Source: Roseobacter insulae
GTDB lineage: Bacteria > Pseudomonadota > Alphaproteobacteria > Rhodobacterales > Rhodobacteraceae
Length of the DNA stretch: 64,000 nt
Assembly (NCBI RefSeq): GCF_019375555.1
Contig: NZ_JAHXDN010000002.1
Span: 806,001-870,000, forward strand
Direction: 5' to 3'
The notes under the pieces are model-generated. The model did no database searches. It saw only the letters and a list, made by a program, of their open reading frames with translations, and was not told the DNA's origin. Numbering within the stretch: position 1 is the first letter of the stretch; every line of letters starts with the position of its first letter. This document shows positions 1-9,448 of the stretch, piece by piece. The position numbers and the translations under genes are program-made.

Positions 1-57
1 TGCGTCATGGGCGTATTTGTTTTCAAATGCGTTTTCGCGCTCATCGAAGGTGGTCAC
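1..57 (-). CDS. DUF1476 protein, F1-ATPase inhibitor zeta type (5' end only)
   Basis: Only the first 19 codons are in the window, reading MTTFDERENAFENKYAHDA from a GTG start at 57, preceded by an AGGAG ribosome site about 8 bases upstream. This N-terminus is characteristic of the alphaproteobacterial DUF1476 family, whose characterised member (the zeta subunit of Paracoccus) binds and inhibits the F1-ATPase. The rest lies left of position 1. It is transcribed divergently from purC, with about 155 bases between the two starts. The family call rests on the N-terminal motif alone. Confidence 0.8.
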   Translation of the reverse strand, partial: MTTFDERENAFENKYAHDA

Positions 58-213
58 GGCTCGGTCTCCTGTTGGTCTGTAAGCAGTTACCTCAGATATG
101 CGGGCTAACGGTGCATTGCGCAAGTGGCGCTGGCTTGCAGCAGCACAGACCTTGCACTAAGAGGGGCGCAACATAGGCCGTGATCCTCGCGGCAAAAGTG
201 CGAAAGGACGCCC

Positions 214-975
214 ATGGCCCGGCGCAAGAAAATCTACGAAGGCAAAGCGAAAATTCTCTATGAAGGTCCTGAGCCGGGTACGATCGTCCAATATTTCAAA
301 GATGACGCCACCGCCTTCAACGCCGAGAAAAAAGCGGTGATCGAAGGCAAGGGCGTGCTGAACAATCGACTGAGCGAATTCTTCATGACAGGTTTGGCGC
401 AGATCGGTGTTCCGAACCATTTCATAAAACGCCTGAACATGCGTGAACAACTGGTCCGCAGTGTTGAGATCGTGCCGCTTGAAATCATCGTGCGCAATTA
501 TGCCGCCGGAACAATGTCCAAACGCCTGGGCATCGAAGAGGGCACGCAACTGCCAAGGCCGATCGTGGAATACTGCTACAAGGACGACGCGCTGGGTGAT
601 CCCCTCGTGACAGAGGAACATATCGCCGCCTTCGGTTGGGCCAGCCAGCAGGACATGGATGACATTCTGAGCCTTGCGCTCAGGGTCAATGATTTCCTGT
701 CCGGCGTGATGATGGCGGTCGGCATCCGGTTGGTGGATTTCAAAATCGAAGTGGGTCGGGTGTTCGACGGGGATTTTCACCGTCTCATCGTCGCTGACGA
801 GATCAGCCCGGACAGTTGCCGGTTGTGGGACATCGACACCGGCCAGAAGCTGGACAAGGATGTGTTCCGCCGCGATCTGGGCGATCTTAAGGATGCTTAT
901 ACCGAAGTGGCGCGGCGGCTGGGCGTGATGCCCAAGAACGCGCCGCCCGTGACCAAGCCGACTTTGATCAACTGA
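214..975 (+). CDS. purC: Phosphoribosylaminoimidazole-succinocarboxamide synthase
   Basis: This enzyme makes SAICAR from CAIR, aspartate and ATP in de novo purine synthesis. The 253-residue protein has the family's N-terminal [12 protein letters not shown] motif and the central [18 protein letters not shown] and LVDFKIEVG segments, and is of normal length for a bacterial PurC. The ATG at 214 follows a GAAAGGA ribosome site. purS and purQ follow closely, so the three genes are probably one purine operon. The product acts in the cytoplasm. Confidence 0.96.
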   Translation: MARRKKIYEGKAKILYEGPEPGTIVQYFKDDATAFNAEKKAVIEGKGVLNNRLSEFFMTGLAQIGVPNHFIKRLNMREQLVRSVEIVPLEIIVRNYAAGTMSKRLGIEEGTQLPRPIVEYCYKDDALGDPLVTEEHIAAFGWASQQDMDDILSLALRVNDFLSGVMMAVGIRLVDFKIEVGRVFDGDFHRLIVADEISPDSCRLWDIDTGQKLDKDVFRRDLGDLKDAYTEVARRLGVMPKNAPPVTKPTLIN

Positions 976-1020
976 CGTGGGCGATTGATTGACGTGACCA
1001 GAAAGGGTGAAGGACAAAGC

Positions 1021-1251
1021 ATGAAAGCGCGTGTGCATGTGATGCTGAAGAACGGTGTATTAGACCCTCAGGGCGAGGCCGTGCGCCATGCGCTCGGGGC
1101 TTTGGGGTTCGAAGGGGTCAATGGCGTTCGGCAAGGCAAGGTGATCGAGCTCGATCTTGCCGAGGGTGCAACCGAGGCCGACGTCACCGCGATGTGCGAG
1201 AAACTGCTGGCCAACACGGTGATCGAATCCTACTCGGTGGAGATCGCCTGA
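1021..1251 (+). CDS. purS: FGAM synthase small subunit PurS
   Basis: PurS is the small structural subunit of the three-part formylglycinamidine ribonucleotide synthase (PurS-PurQ-PurL), thought to help pass ammonia from PurQ to PurL. The 76-residue protein begins [21 protein letters not shown], typical of the family. I start it at 1021 because a GAAGGA ribosome site sits just before this ATG and family members begin here; an upstream in-frame ATG at 985 would add 12 atypical residues. Its stop overlaps the purQ start by one base (TGATG), which implies translational coupling. purL is not in the window. Confidence 0.94.
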   Translation: MKARVHVMLKNGVLDPQGEAVRHALGALGFEGVNGVRQGKVIELDLAEGATEADVTAMCEKLLANTVIESYSVEIA

Positions 1252-1919
1252 TGCATGCCGCAGTTGTCGTTTTCCCGGGGTCCAACTGCGACCGCGACCT
1301 TGCGGTTGCTTTTGAGGCAACCGGCGCGAAAGTAAGCATGGTCTGGCATAAGGACAGCGCGCTGCCTGATGGTGTCGATATCATCGGCATTCCGGGGGGC
1401 TTTTCCTTTGGCGACTATCTGCGCTGCGGCGCCATCGCGGCCAATTCGCCGATTTGCAGGTCCGTGGCGCAACATGCGGATCGGGGTGGTTACGTGCTGG
1501 GCATCTGCAACGGCTTTCAGGTCCTGACCGAAACAGGGTTACTGCCGGGCGCGCTGTTGCGCAATGCCGGGTTGAAGTACATCTGCCAAACCGTTGGTCT
1601 CAAAGTGGAAACATCTGCTTCCGACTATACCAAAGGCTACAATGCCGGGGATATCATCAACATCCCGATCGCACATCACGATGGCAATTACTATGCCGAT
1701 GACGACACGATTGCGCGTCTTCAGGGCGAGGACCGTATTGCCTTTACGTATACTGATAATCCAAACGGCGCGCGGGCGGACATTGCCGGTATTCTGTCTG
1801 AAAACCGCCGTGTTCTGGGGATGATGCCGCATCCGGAACGGGCGGCGGATGTCGGCCACGGCGGTACCGATGGTCAGGCGCTCTTCCGCGCATTGGCGGG
1901 GGCGCTCATCACAGCGTGA
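1251..1919 (+). CDS. purQ: FGAM synthase glutaminase subunit PurQ
   Basis: PurQ is the class I glutamine amidotransferase that releases ammonia for FGAM synthesis. In the 222 residues, the nucleophile is Cys86 in VLGICNGFQ, and the His/Glu pair is in the C-terminal MMPHPERA motif. The N-terminal [13 protein letters not shown] is diagnostic for PurQ. The ATG at 1251 overlaps the purS stop. The large subunit PurL must be encoded elsewhere. Confidence 0.96.
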   Translation: MHAAVVVFPGSNCDRDLAVAFEATGAKVSMVWHKDSALPDGVDIIGIPGGFSFGDYLRCGAIAANSPICRSVAQHADRGGYVLGICNGFQVLTETGLLPGALLRNAGLKYICQTVGLKVETSASDYTKGYNAGDIINIPIAHHDGNYYADDDTIARLQGEDRIAFTYTDNPNGARADIAGILSENRRVLGMMPHPERAADVGHGGTDGQALFRALAGALITA

Positions 1920-1956
1920 CTTGAGCCTGCGGGGCGCTTTCGCGTAAGTTAAGCGG

Positions 1957-3717
1957 ATGGACAAAAGCGTCAATCCTGACAACCAAGAGCGAACAATCGG
2001 CTGGCGCGTTCGCATGGCGCTCGGCATATTATTGCTGCTTGCCATCGCGGTGGTGTCGGTGACGAACAGTTTGCTGACGGACAGGTTTACCGAAAGCACG
2101 CGGAACCGGGCGGAACTGCGATTGGCGCTCTACAGTGGTAACCTTTTGTCGGAGTTGCGCCAGAACGCGATTGTGCCGCAGTTGCTGGCGCGCGATGCGG
2201 AACTGATCGGCGCGCTGAACTCTGCCGATTACACGGCCTCGACCCGTCGACTGATTTCCTTTGTCGAAGAAATCGGCGCGGCCTCCCTGATGCTGCTCGA
2301 TATTGACGGGCGGACGGTGGCAGCGACCGATCGGAACAGGTTGGGATCATCGCATCGTGCCGAGCCCTACTTCGTGGATGCCATCCGGTCGAATGCCACC
2401 ATATTCACCGTCGCTGAGCGTGAAACGGGTGGATATGGTTTTTTCTATTCCCGCCGCGTCCAATCGGGGTCTGACGTTCTGGGTGTGATCGCGGTCGAGG
2501 TCGACCTGCAGAAATTCGGGCGCGCCTGGGCGGGTATCTCCGATGCGGTCATCGTGACGGACAGCACCGGCACGATTATCCTGACGACAGAGCCGCGATG
2601 GCGCGGACGGACGGAAGAAGAGGCCCTGGTGCGCCACACCCCGCAGAACGCCATTCAGCGCGCCATTCAGGCGACGGCCGACTGGACGGCGCTGCCACCT
2701 GATGCCTACCTGCAGGGCGAGGCCGTCATGCGGCTGGAGACGCGCATCCCGTTTCGCGGCTGGCGCATGGCCAGTTTCACCACCTATGCCTCGGTGCGCG
2801 AGCGTGTAAACGGCGTTTTGGCGCTTGAAATCATGGGTTTCGCGATTCTGCTCGCGCTCAGCTTTTACGCGCTGAGCCGCCGAACCGCCCTGCGCATGGC
2901 TCTGTTTCAGCGGGAATCAGCCGAACTGCGGGCCTTGAACGTGGCCTTGCAGCGGGAAATCGCCGAGCGGAAACGGGTTCAGGAAACCCTCGCCGTGGCG
3001 GAACAGACCCTCGAACAATCCAGCAAACTCGCGGCTCTGGGCGAGATGTCGGCGGCGGTCAGCCACGAGTTGAACCAACCGCTTGCGGCGATGAAGACTT
3101 ATCTCGCCGGGGCGCGCTTGCTGTTGCGGCGTAACCGGCAGGAAGAGGCGCTGTCGTCCTTTGGGCGCATCGACGATCTGATCGAACGCATGGGCGGTAT
3201 CACGCGACAGCTGAAATCATACGCGCGCAAGGGTCAGGAAGCGTTTTCCCCAGTGGACATGGGCGATGCGCTGGCCTCCGCCCTGTCGATGATGGAGCCG
3301 CAGCTGCGCCAGCGGCACGTGCAGATCACCCGGCTGGTGCCCGAAACCCCCGTGCGGGTGATGGGCGACCGGTTGCGCATCGAACAGGTGATGGTGAACC
3401 TCTTGCGCAACGCCATCGACGCCACCAAATCTGAAAGACTGCCCAAGGTGGATATCTTGTTGTCCGCCGGGGAAACAGCGACACTGACGGTGCGCGACAA
3501 CGGGCCGGGGATCGAAGACCTCGATCAGCTGTTCGAACCGTTTTACACGACAAAACAGGCAGGCGATGGCGTTGGGCTGGGTCTTGCCATCTCCTCCGGT
3601 ATTGTTAACGACTTGGGAGGAAGGCTCACCGCACGGAATGGACAGGCGGGGGGCGCAGTTTTCGAAATGCAGCTGCCGATTTTGGGCAGCGAACACGGCA
3701 CACAAGCGGCGGAGTAA
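1957..3717 (+). CDS. dctB: C4-dicarboxylate-type sensor histidine kinase (DctB)
   Basis: This is a membrane sensor kinase of 586 residues. A transmembrane helix at about residues 20-42 is followed by a long periplasmic part that resembles the tandem PAS-like (double Cache) sensor of DctB, then a second helix at about 289-305, a short coiled coil, and the kinase. The phosphorylated His is 370 in SHELNQPL, followed by an N box (NLLRNAID) and glycine boxes (DNGPGI, GVGLGLAIS). It lies 3 bases from the response-regulator gene. DctB sensors normally respond to succinate, malate or fumarate. No dctA or TRAP genes are adjacent, so the ligand is inferred from family only. Confidence 0.85.
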   Translation: MDKSVNPDNQERTIGWRVRMALGILLLLAIAVVSVTNSLLTDRFTESTRNRAELRLALYSGNLLSELRQNAIVPQLLARDAELIGALNSADYTASTRRLISFVEEIGAASLMLLDIDGRTVAATDRNRLGSSHRAEPYFVDAIRSNATIFTVAERETGGYGFFYSRRVQSGSDVLGVIAVEVDLQKFGRAWAGISDAVIVTDSTGTIILTTEPRWRGRTEEEALVRHTPQNAIQRAIQATADWTALPPDAYLQGEAVMRLETRIPFRGWRMASFTTYASVRERVNGVLALEIMGFAILLALSFYALSRRTALRMALFQRESAELRALNVALQREIAERKRVQETLAVAEQTLEQSSKLAALGEMSAAVSHELNQPLAAMKTYLAGARLLLRRNRQEEALSSFGRIDDLIERMGGITRQLKSYARKGQEAFSPVDMGDALASALSMMEPQLRQRHVQITRLVPETPVRVMGDRLRIEQVMVNLLRNAIDATKSERLPKVDILLSAGETATLTVRDNGPGIEDLDQLFEPFYTTKQAGDGVGLGLAISSGIVNDLGGRLTARNGQAGGAVFEMQLPILGSEHGTQAAE

Positions 3718-3720
3718 ACC

Positions 3721-5055
3721 ATGACACAAGCCATGAAAATCGCAATCGTGGACGACGAACAGGATATGCGGCAGTCAATCAGCCAGTGGCTGGCATTGTC
3801 CGGTTACGACACTGAAACATTTTCCAGCGCAGAAGACGCGTTGAAAACCCTCGGGCCGGATTACCCCGGCATCGTGATCTCGGACATCAAGATGCCCGGC
3901 ATGGATGGCATGCAGTTTCTGAAGAAACTGATGGGCAATGATTCCGCGCTGCCGGTGATCATGATCACCGGGCACGGTGATGTGCCAATGGCGGTTGAGG
4001 CAATGCGTGTCGGCGCGTTTGACTTCCTCGAAAAACCTTTCAACCCCGACCGGATGAATGAACTGGCCAAGAAAGCCACCGGGGCGCGACGTCTGGTGAT
4101 GGACAACCGCGCCCTGCGGCGGGAACTGTCGGACGGCGGCCAGCTGATGAAGAAACTCATTGGCCAGAGCCCGGTAATGGAGCGCCTGCGCGAAGACATC
4201 CTCGATCTGGGGCAGGCCGATGGCCACGTCCTGATCGACGGGGAAACCGGCACCGGTAAGACGTTGGTGGCACACGCTTTACATGCAGTGGGCAGCCGCG
4301 CGGGCAAGAAATTCGTGCTGGTCAGTTGCGGCGCCTATGAAGAAGAGGCCCTGAGCAAGCGTCTCTTTGGCCCGATGATGCCGGAAGACGCGCAATTGCC
4401 CGCGATCGAAGAGGCGCGCGGCGGCACCTTGGTGCTGGAAGACATCGAAGCGTTGTCAGAGACCATGCAGGCGCGACTTTTGAGCGTGATCAACGAACAG
4501 GGCGCCCCGGCAGAGACCCGGATCGTCGCCATTTCGAACCTGCAGGAGGCGGGACGCACCTCGGAGGACGCCCTGCGTGCCGATCTCTTCTACCGTCTGG
4601 CCGCCCTGAGGATCACGGTGCCGCCACTGCGTCAGCGTGGCGAGGATATCCTGACGCTCTTCACCCGTCTCAGCGAGCAATTCTCCGATGAATACGGCTG
4701 CGATGCGCCGCAGGTCTCAGCGCAGGAAGCCGCACAGTTGTTGCAGGCACCCTGGCCGGGCAACGTGCGCCAGCTGATAAATGTCGCTGAACGCGCGGTG
4801 CTGCAGTCGCGCCGGGGCTCGGGCACCATCGCCTCCCTGCTGATGAACGATCACGAAGACATGCAGCCGGTGATGACAACCGAGGGCAAGCCGCTGAAAG
4901 AATATGTCGAGGCCTTTGAGCGGATGTTGATCGATAACACCATGCGGCGGCATCGCGGGTCCATCGCCAGCGTGATGGAAGAATTATGCCTGCCGCGCCG
5001 CACGTTAAACGAGAAGATGGCGAAGTACGGCTTGCAGCGCTCCGACTACCTCTGA
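3721..5055 (+). CDS. dctD: DctD-like response regulator, AAA+ type without GAFTGA loop
   Basis: The 444-residue regulator has a receiver (Asp55 in VISDIKMPGMDG), an NtrC-family AAA+ domain with Walker A GETGTGKT at 174-181, an arginine-finger region (LRADLFYRL), and a C-terminal Fis-type helix-turn-helix (SIASVMEELCLPRRTLNEKM). The GAFTGA loop that normally contacts sigma-54 is missing: the LFG motif runs via MMPEDAQLPAIEEARGGTL straight to Walker B, and Walker B itself reads LVLEDIE rather than LFLDEI. It is probably activated by DctB. Whether it works with sigma-54 is doubtful; Rhodobacter capsulatus NtrC is a known GAFTGA-less member that works with sigma-70. Confidence 0.85.
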   Translation: MTQAMKIAIVDDEQDMRQSISQWLALSGYDTETFSSAEDALKTLGPDYPGIVISDIKMPGMDGMQFLKKLMGNDSALPVIMITGHGDVPMAVEAMRVGAFDFLEKPFNPDRMNELAKKATGARRLVMDNRALRRELSDGGQLMKKLIGQSPVMERLREDILDLGQADGHVLIDGETGTGKTLVAHALHAVGSRAGKKFVLVSCGAYEEEALSKRLFGPMMPEDAQLPAIEEARGGTLVLEDIEALSETMQARLLSVINEQGAPAETRIVAISNLQEAGRTSEDALRADLFYRLAALRITVPPLRQRGEDILTLFTRLSEQFSDEYGCDAPQVSAQEAAQLLQAPWPGNVRQLINVAERAVLQSRRGSGTIASLLMNDHEDMQPVMTTEGKPLKEYVEAFERMLIDNTMRRHRGSIASVMEELCLPRRTLNEKMAKYGLQRSDYL

Positions 5056-5104
5056 TCACCGGGGGCAGACGCAAATGGCTCGGAAAACGACATGATAACC
5101 GTGG

Positions 5105-5129
5105 GATAGATGCGCTTTGCGCGTCTATC
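5105..5129 (+). terminator. Hairpin after dctD
   Basis: An 11-bp stem (GATAGATGCGC with GCGCGTCTATC, one G-U pair) closes a TTT loop 50 bases after the dctD stop. The following tract is only TTGAGATT, so it is either a weak intrinsic terminator or an mRNA-end stabiliser. Confidence 0.55.
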
Positions 5130-5536
5130 TTGAGATTGCCCATTGTGTTTTATCATGCTCTGGCCTTATTTAGAGGAATGGAAGTGTGTCGCACGACGGC
5201 ACATCGCTTCCTGAGAGATTCGCTGCCTTGGGCACGGTGTGGGACGTATCACATCACCAATGCAGACCGATTAGGCCGGAAACGGCCGAGGAACCGCTGA
5301 CGTGACCGAAGGCCTAGCGCCCCGGGCCACGCAGTAAAATAAATGGATACGTGGCCGCCAAGAGCGTGCCCGTGTCGGAGAAGAAACGCGATGACGCGCG
5401 CCGATGCATTGAGCAGTAATTCCATGGCCCCACCGGGTCAGGTCCTGCACGCGTCCCAGATCGCCCTGACAAGACATATTCCGCACCGCCAGGCGCCCCC
5501 GGGCACTGGTCGGCTGCGGCTGTGCAATTTGGACAC
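5130..5536 (+). promoter_or_regulatory. Gene-free leader region of RNase E
   Basis: About 400 bases with no convincing reading frame lie between the dctD hairpin and rne. It contains a small perfect hairpin GGCCG-GAAA-CGGCC at 5274-5287 with a GNRA-type loop, and an AT-richer stretch near 5140-5175 that could hold a promoter. In other bacteria rne has a long 5' untranslated region through which RNase E controls its own mRNA, so this stretch is a candidate for the same role. That role is inference. Confidence 0.4.
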
Positions 5537-8257
5537 ATGGCTAAGAAAATGCTTATCGATGCCACCCACGCGGAAGAAACCCGCGTCGTGGTGGTGGACG
5601 GAAACAAGGTCGAGGAGTTTGACTTTGAATCCGAGAACAAACGCCAGCTTGCTGGCAACATCTATCTCGCAAAAGTAACCCGGGTCGAGCCGTCGCTTCA
5701 GGCGGCGTTCGTGGACTATGGCGGCAACCGCCATGGGTTCCTTGCGTTTTCGGAAATCCACCCCGATTACTACCAGATCCCGGTCGCCGATCGTCAGGCG
5801 TTGATGGAAGAAGAACGCGCCTATGCAGAGGCGCAAAAGGCCAAGGAAGACGAGGAAGAGAAGCCCAAACGCCGGTCGCGCAGCCGCAGCCGGTCGAAAT
5901 CCAAGGCGGCCGAGACGACAAGCGATGACGCGATCATCTCGCGCGACGCGGACGCCGATACCGATCAGATCGGCGGCATGGAGACGATCGACCTCGATGA
6001 TGAGGAAGGCTCGTCTCCGATGGAGCGGGTGGCCGAAACGCCCGTCGAAGAGCCCATTGATCCGCCGGAAGCGGAGAACTTGGACGCGGCGGAGGCAGTG
6101 GCAGACGGGGCATCGGCATCCGATGAGGCCGCTGCCGCCAGCGATGACACGGGCGAAGATGGCGACGAGGATGACGACGATGTCCCGGTGCGCAAGGCGG
6201 ATGCCTCGGCAAAGGATGACAGCATCGAATCCGTGGCCGATGACGACGACCAGGAAGATATCCGTCCCGCGCGCAAACCACGGCCTCGGCGCTATAAGAT
6301 TCAGGAAGTGATCAAGGTGCGCCAGATCCTGCTGGTTCAGGTTGTCAAGGAAGAACGCGGCAATAAGGGTGCTGCGCTGACCACTTACCTGTCGCTTGCA
6401 GGTCGCTATTGTGTGCTGATGCCAAATACCGCGCGCGGCGGCGGGATTTCCCGAAAGATCACCAATGCCGCAGACCGCAAGAAGCTCAAGGAAATCGCCA
6501 ATGAGATCGAGGTGCCGGAAGGCGCGGGCCTTATCGTGCGCACCGCCGGAGCGAAACGCACCAAGGCGGAGATCAAGCGCGACTACGAATATCTGCAGCG
6601 GCTTTGGGAACAGATCCGCGAGCTGACGCTGAAATCCATAGCACCCGCGAAGATCTACGAAGAGGGCGACCTGATCAAACGCTCGATCCGGGACCTCTAC
6701 AATCGTGACATCGACGAGGTGTTTGTCGAGGGCGAGCGCGGCTACCGCATCGCCAAGGATTTCATGAAGATGATCATGCCCAGCCACGCGAAAAACGTGA
6801 AGCTCTATACCGAAAGCTTGCCGCTTTTCGCGCGCTATCAGGTGGAAAGCTATCTGGCGGCCATGTTCAACCCGACGGTGCAGCTGCCTTCTGGCGGTTA
6901 CATCGTGATCGGCGTGACAGAAGCGCTGGTGGCCATCGACGTGAACTCCGGCCGGGCCACCAAGGAAGGCTCCATCGAGCAGACGGCGACCAAGACCAAT
7001 CTGGAGGCCGCCGACGAGGTGGCGCGCCAGCTGCGTCTGCGCGACCTTGCGGGGCTGATCGTCATCGACTTCATCGACATGGACGAGCGCAAGAACAACG
7101 CTGCCGTCGAAAAGCGCATGAAGGAGAAGCTGAAAACCGACCGCGCCCGCATTCAGGTGGGGCGCATCTCGGGCTTTGGCCTGATGGAAATGTCACGCCA
7201 GCGTCTGCGCCCCGGCATGATCGAGGCGACAACCCAGCCGTGTCAGGCCTGCCATGGCACCGGGTTGATCCGGTCAGATGACAACCTCGCGCTGTCCATC
7301 CTGCGGCAGATCGAGGAAGAGGGCACCCGCAAGCGTTCCCGCGAGGTTCTTGTGCGCGCGCCCGTTGGCATCGCGAACTTCCTGATGAACCAGAAGCGCG
7401 AGCACATCGCGCAGATCGAAGGGCGCTATGGTCTGTCGGTTCGGATCGAAGGGGATCCGACACTGGTCAGCCCGGACTTCAGCCTTGAAAAATTCAAAAC
7501 GGCGACCCGTGTTGTAACGGCTGTAGCCTCCCATGTCGTGTCGGTTGACACCTCGCTCATGGATCAGGTCGATGCAGACGAAACCGATGTGGTCGACAGC
7601 GAAGAAGCGCCGGCGGCCCAGGGGGCGGAACCGTCCCCCGGTGCGACTGCGCCCGAAGACGGGGAAGGCAAGCCAAAACGCCGCCGCCGTCGCCGTCGTC
7701 GCAGTCGTAGCAAGTCGCAAGCCGCTGACGGGCCGCAAAACGCCGAGGGCAATGCATCTGCCGAGGGGCAGACGGAGGAGCCTCCGGCGGAACAGGAGCC
7801 CGCGCGCGCGCAAGCGGCCGATGCGGCACCCGAGGCGACCGTGGAGGCGGCGGAAGCGCCGGACGCTCCGGCGGAGACTGCGGAGGAGAAGCCCACGAAA
7901 CCCAAGACAAGGAGCCGTTCGCGACCGTCAAAATCGAAGGAAAGCCCTGCCAAAAAGGCGGAGGTTGAAGAGACACCTGCCGCCGCAGACCCGGCAGTGG
8001 AAGTGGAGGCGCAAGAAGAACAGGCGCCGAAACCCAAACGGAAACGTGCGAGCCGCGCCAAGACCCCCAAGGTGGATCCGGTTGTGGAAGATGCGCCCGC
8101 AGAAGAGCCACCCGCCGTGGCGACGCAACAGCCGGAGGCGGCGCCAGCTGCCCCGGCCGAACCCGCACCGGAACCTGTTGCCGCGTCACCGGAACCGGCA
8201 CCCGAGCCCGCATCGGCCAAGCCGAAGCGCAAGGGCTGGTGGTCGCTGGGCGGCTAA
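5537..8257 (+). CDS. rne: Ribonuclease E
   Basis: This is the endoribonuclease for mRNA decay and rRNA/tRNA processing. The 906 residues begin with the family's MAKKMLIDATHAEETRVVV. An S1 domain (from about residue 38) is interrupted by a roughly 130-residue acidic insertion, as is usual in alphaproteobacteria. The catalytic metal ligands are Asp468 (AIDVNSGR) and Asp511 (VIDFIDM), 43 residues apart as in E. coli, and the zinc link is C569-QA-C572. After about residue 650 the tail is low-complexity, rich in Pro, Ala and Glu with an Arg block (KRRRRRRRRSRSKS), as expected for the RNA- and degradosome-binding scaffold. It ends in a basic KPKRKGWWSLGG. The start at 5537 is chosen from family alignment; an in-frame ATG at 5522 adds five residues. 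Confidence 0.96.
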   Translation: MAKKMLIDATHAEETRVVVVDGNKVEEFDFESENKRQLAGNIYLAKVTRVEPSLQAAFVDYGGNRHGFLAFSEIHPDYYQIPVADRQALMEEERAYAEAQKAKEDEEEKPKRRSRSRSRSKSKAAETTSDDAIISRDADADTDQIGGMETIDLDDEEGSSPMERVAETPVEEPIDPPEAENLDAAEAVADGASASDEAAAASDDTGEDGDEDDDDVPVRKADASAKDDSIESVADDDDQEDIRPARKPRPRRYKIQEVIKVRQILLVQVVKEERGNKGAALTTYLSLAGRYCVLMPNTARGGGISRKITNAADRKKLKEIANEIEVPEGAGLIVRTAGAKRTKAEIKRDYEYLQRLWEQIRELTLKSIAPAKIYEEGDLIKRSIRDLYNRDIDEVFVEGERGYRIAKDFMKMIMPSHAKNVKLYTESLPLFARYQVESYLAAMFNPTVQLPSGGYIVIGVTEALVAIDVNSGRATKEGSIEQTATKTNLEAADEVARQLRLRDLAGLIVIDFIDMDERKNNAAVEKRMKEKLKTDRARIQVGRISGFGLMEMSRQRLRPGMIEATTQPCQACHGTGLIRSDDNLALSILRQIEEEGTRKRSREVLVRAPVGIANFLMNQKREHIAQIEGRYGLSVRIEGDPTLVSPDFSLEKFKTATRVVTAVASHVVSVDTSLMDQVDADETDVVDSEEAPAAQGAEPSPGATAPEDGEGKPKRRRRRRRRSRSKSQAADGPQNAEGNASAEGQTEEPPAEQEPARAQAADAAPEATVEAAEAPDAPAETAEEKPTKPKTRSRSRPSKSKESPAKKAEVEETPAAADPAVEVEAQEEQAPKPKRKRASRAKTPKVDPVVEDAPAEEPPAVATQQPEAAPAAPAEPAPEPVAASPEPAPEPASAKPKRKGWWSLGG

Positions 8258-8281
8258 AGCTGTTGGAAAGCTTGACAGAAA

Positions 8282-8307
8282 GGCGCGCTGCAGAGCGCGC
8301 CTTTTTT
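8282..8307 (+). terminator. Intrinsic terminator of rne
   Basis: A perfect 8-bp GC-rich stem (GGCGCGCT with AGCGCGCC) with a GCAG loop is followed by six T residues, 24 bases after the rne stop. This is a classic rho-independent terminator. Confidence 0.9.
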
Positions 8308-8315
8308 CATCTGCC

Positions 8316-8546
8316 TTATGCTTTTCGGATCACATAGGTTTGCACCGGGCCGTCATCGTTCAAGGAAACGAGGACATGGCCGGCTTCGGCGCAGAAATGC
8401 GGGACATCGATGACCGCAGCGGGATCGTCCGCCGTGACAGTCAATGTCTCACCACTCGCCAGTGCCTGCAGGCGTTTTCGCGCTTTCAGAACGGGCAGGG
8501 GGCACAGCAGCCCGGTGGCATCCAAATGAGATTTATCCTCTGTCAT
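8316..8546 (-). CDS. TusA/SirA-family sulfur-carrier-like protein
   Basis: The 76-residue protein carries the family's CPxP motif (Cys15 in TGLLCPLPVLKARKRL). TusA-type proteins carry persulfide sulfur on this cysteine for tRNA thiolation, molybdenum cofactor or other sulfur transfer. I start it at the ATG at 8546 (MTEDKSHLDA), because the longer frame to 8600 adds residues not seen in the family. It is divergent from ccdA, whose product supplies reductant to thiols across the membrane, so a link to thiol or sulfur metabolism is plausible but not shown. Confidence 0.85.
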   Translation of the reverse strand: MTEDKSHLDATGLLCPLPVLKARKRLQALASGETLTVTADDPAAVIDVPHFCAEAGHVLVSLNDDGPVQTYVIRKA

Positions 8547-8638
8547 GATGCCCAGATAAGGGCGATGTTTCAGTCTGTCCACAAGGTTGTGACTGCACAC
8601 CGCGTGACCTCTTGCCGCTTATCCGCTAGGGGAGAGGT

Positions 8639-9391
8639 ATGTTTGGATTTGAAATCATCGACGCGGGGCTTCTTCCCGCCATGATCATAGCGCTTGTGGC
8701 GGGAATCATCAGCTTTCTCAGCCCCTGTGTGCTGCCGATCGTGCCCCCCTACCTGGCCTATATGAGCGGTGTCTCCCTGGGCGAGATGACAGGCGAGGCC
8801 GCGGCACGTCGCCGGGCGGTGATTGCTGCGCTTTTCTTCGTTCTGGGGCTGAGTACGGTATTTCTGATCCTAGGCTTTACCGCGTCGGCCTTCGGGGCGT
8901 TTTTCTTGCAGAATCAGGTCCTGTTTTCGCAAGCCGCCGGTCTGGTGGTTATCGTCTTCGGGCTTCACTTCCTCGGCCTTATCCGTATTCCCTTTCTGGA
9001 TCAGGAGGCCCGTCTGGATGCAGGCGACAAGGGTGGTTCAAGCTTTGGCGCCTACGTGCTGGGTCTTGCCTTCGCCTTTGGCTGGACACCCTGCATCGGC
9101 CCGCAACTGGGCGCGATCCTGTCGCTGGCCGCCTCCGAAGCCTCCGTCAGCCGGGGAACCCTGCTTCTGGGGATCTATGCGGCAGGCCTGGGCATCCCGT
9201 TTCTGGTGGCAGCCATGTTCATCACCCGCGCGGTGGGCGTGATGAACCGGCTCAAACGTCACATGAAGATGATTGAACGGGTGATGGGCGGTCTGCTGGT
9301 GGCGGTTGGTCTGGCACTGGTGACAGGGGCCTTCACGACATTCTCGTGGTGGCTGCTGGAACGTTTCCCGGCCTTGGCAACGCTGGGCTGA
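8639..9391 (+). CDS. ccdA: Cytochrome c biogenesis protein CcdA
   Basis: CcdA is an inner-membrane protein that passes electrons from cytoplasmic thioredoxin to periplasmic thioredoxin-like proteins used in cytochrome c maturation. The 250 residues contain six hydrophobic segments and the two redox cysteines: Cys30 in SFLSPCVLP and Cys152 in FGWTPCIGP. The ATG follows a GGGGAGAGG ribosome site. Length and motifs are normal for the short CcdA/DsbD-beta family. Confidence 0.93.
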   Translation: MFGFEIIDAGLLPAMIIALVAGIISFLSPCVLPIVPPYLAYMSGVSLGEMTGEAAARRRAVIAALFFVLGLSTVFLILGFTASAFGAFFLQNQVLFSQAAGLVVIVFGLHFLGLIRIPFLDQEARLDAGDKGGSSFGAYVLGLAFAFGWTPCIGPQLGAILSLAASEASVSRGTLLLGIYAAGLGIPFLVAAMFITRAVGVMNRLKRHMKMIERVMGGLLVAVGLALVTGAFTTFSWWLLERFPALATLG

Positions 9392-9448
9392 TCGCCTTAG
9401 ACTAAGACCAACCCCTGCGATGCTGCCGGGCTCGAAAAAGGTCTGGTC

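Noticed and set aside
5438-6787. A 449-codon antisense frame over the 5' half of rne
   Set aside because: High-GC antisense reading; no ribosome site or family match, and rne itself is certain.
7533-8684. A long Arg-rich frame overlapping the 3' part of rne
   Set aside because: It is an out-of-frame reading of the low-complexity RNase E tail and also runs through the terminator; it has no domain.
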